A stretch of 14,363 bases of DNA from an uncultured Saprospiraceae bacterium (GTDB taxonomy: Bacteria; Bacteroidota; Bacteroidia; Chitinophagales; Saprospiraceae): assembly GCA_937127195.1 (NCBI GenBank), contig CAKZLT010000638.1, forward strand, positions 1 to 14,363, written 5' to 3'. The translations under genes and the position numbers were made by a program. This document shows positions 14,082 through 14,363 of this stretch, in pieces; within the stretch, counting starts at the first letter, position 1, and every line of letters begins with the position of its first letter. The notes under the pieces were generated by a model. It was not told the DNA's origin, did no database searches, and was given only the letters and a program-made list of their open reading frames with translations.

Positions 14082-14363
14082 ATGATTTATTCTGAAAAAA
14101 ATTTAATAATATTTTTAGAACTATTGGCAATAGGGGCTGATACGACTATTTTCCAAACACCAAATTACCATTGTCTTCAAGACCCAGCAGGTATTTATCC
14201 TAATGTTTTATTTTATCCTAATTTTAATTTAGAAAATGCACCAATCATTTTAAAAAAAATAAGAGAAAGTACCTTACCTCAAGTAATTCGATGTAGCCCA
14301 ATTTTGACTAATGAAATAACACTTCAAGCATTAAAAGAAAATACCGCTTATCAACGATTTTGG
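14082..14363 (+). CDS. partial reading frame, hypothetical protein (runs off right edge)
   Basis: An ATG 31 bases after the ATPase stop opens a frame of 94 codons that remains open at the window end. It begins MIYSEKNLIIFLELLAIGAD and continues with protein-like composition (NYHCLQDPAGIYPNV, then LKKIRES and ALKENTAYQRFW). Codon use resembles the neighbours. An N-terminal helix followed by short strands would fit the start of a GNAT-type acetyltransferase of Bacteroidota, but the diagnostic acetyl-CoA motif would be beyond the edge, so this is only a guess. Close spacing suggests co-transcription with the ATPase gene. Confidence 0.7.
   Translation, partial: MIYSEKNLIIFLELLAIGADTTIFQTPNYHCLQDPAGIYPNVLFYPNFNLENAPIILKKIRESTLPQVIRCSPILTNEITLQALKENTAYQRFW

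Overview
The window looks like chromosomal DNA of an AT-rich member of the Bacteroidota, probably near the Cytophagales/Flavobacteriia. The signs are few Shine-Dalgarno sequences, signal peptides ending just before Gln, a dipeptidyl-peptidase IV of bacteroidete type, TPR-rich regulators, and a small peptide with the LSKEE..xxVKGG leader common in this phylum. There is no rRNA, tRNA, CRISPR array or transposase.

Layout. 111-1409 (-) is a phospholipid acyltransferase with a TTG start. 1715-3335 (-) is a tightly coupled pair: a lipoprotein with possible TIM-barrel features, then a small secreted or outer-membrane beta-rich protein. 3655-6177 (+) holds a soluble TPR histidine kinase followed by a 69-residue double-glycine-leader peptide gene and a strong terminator. 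6276-8465 (-) is a secreted S9 dipeptidyl peptidase and 8714-9631 (-) a secreted TraB/GumN protein. 9861-10229 (+) is a single-domain cupin and 10397-12199 (+) a periplasmic TPR protein. 12632-14050 (+) is a STAND-like ATPase with a C-terminal DUF234 nuclease-like domain. A reading frame starting at 14082 runs off the right edge.

Two things stand out. First, the kinase-peptide pair at 3655-6177 combines a cytosolic TPR sensor kinase with a short exported-type peptide. The peptide's predicted mature part has no basic residue and carries methionines at every fourth position (47, 51, 55, 59). It could be a secreted signal or a natural-product precursor; no exporter or modifying enzyme is in the window. 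Second, three co-directional gene gaps (1410-1714, 8466-8713, 12200-12631) each hold a long imperfect hairpin. Two of these share the tip sequence CCGCTGTTTCG, and two are preceded by the same 15-mer, which suggests one dispersed family of intergenic inverted repeats.

The remaining genes appear to be independent housekeeping or envelope functions. The ATPase gene lies behind the largest inverted repeat and three copies of an ATTTGGATTTA motif, so it is the most likely accessory (defence or mobile) gene here.
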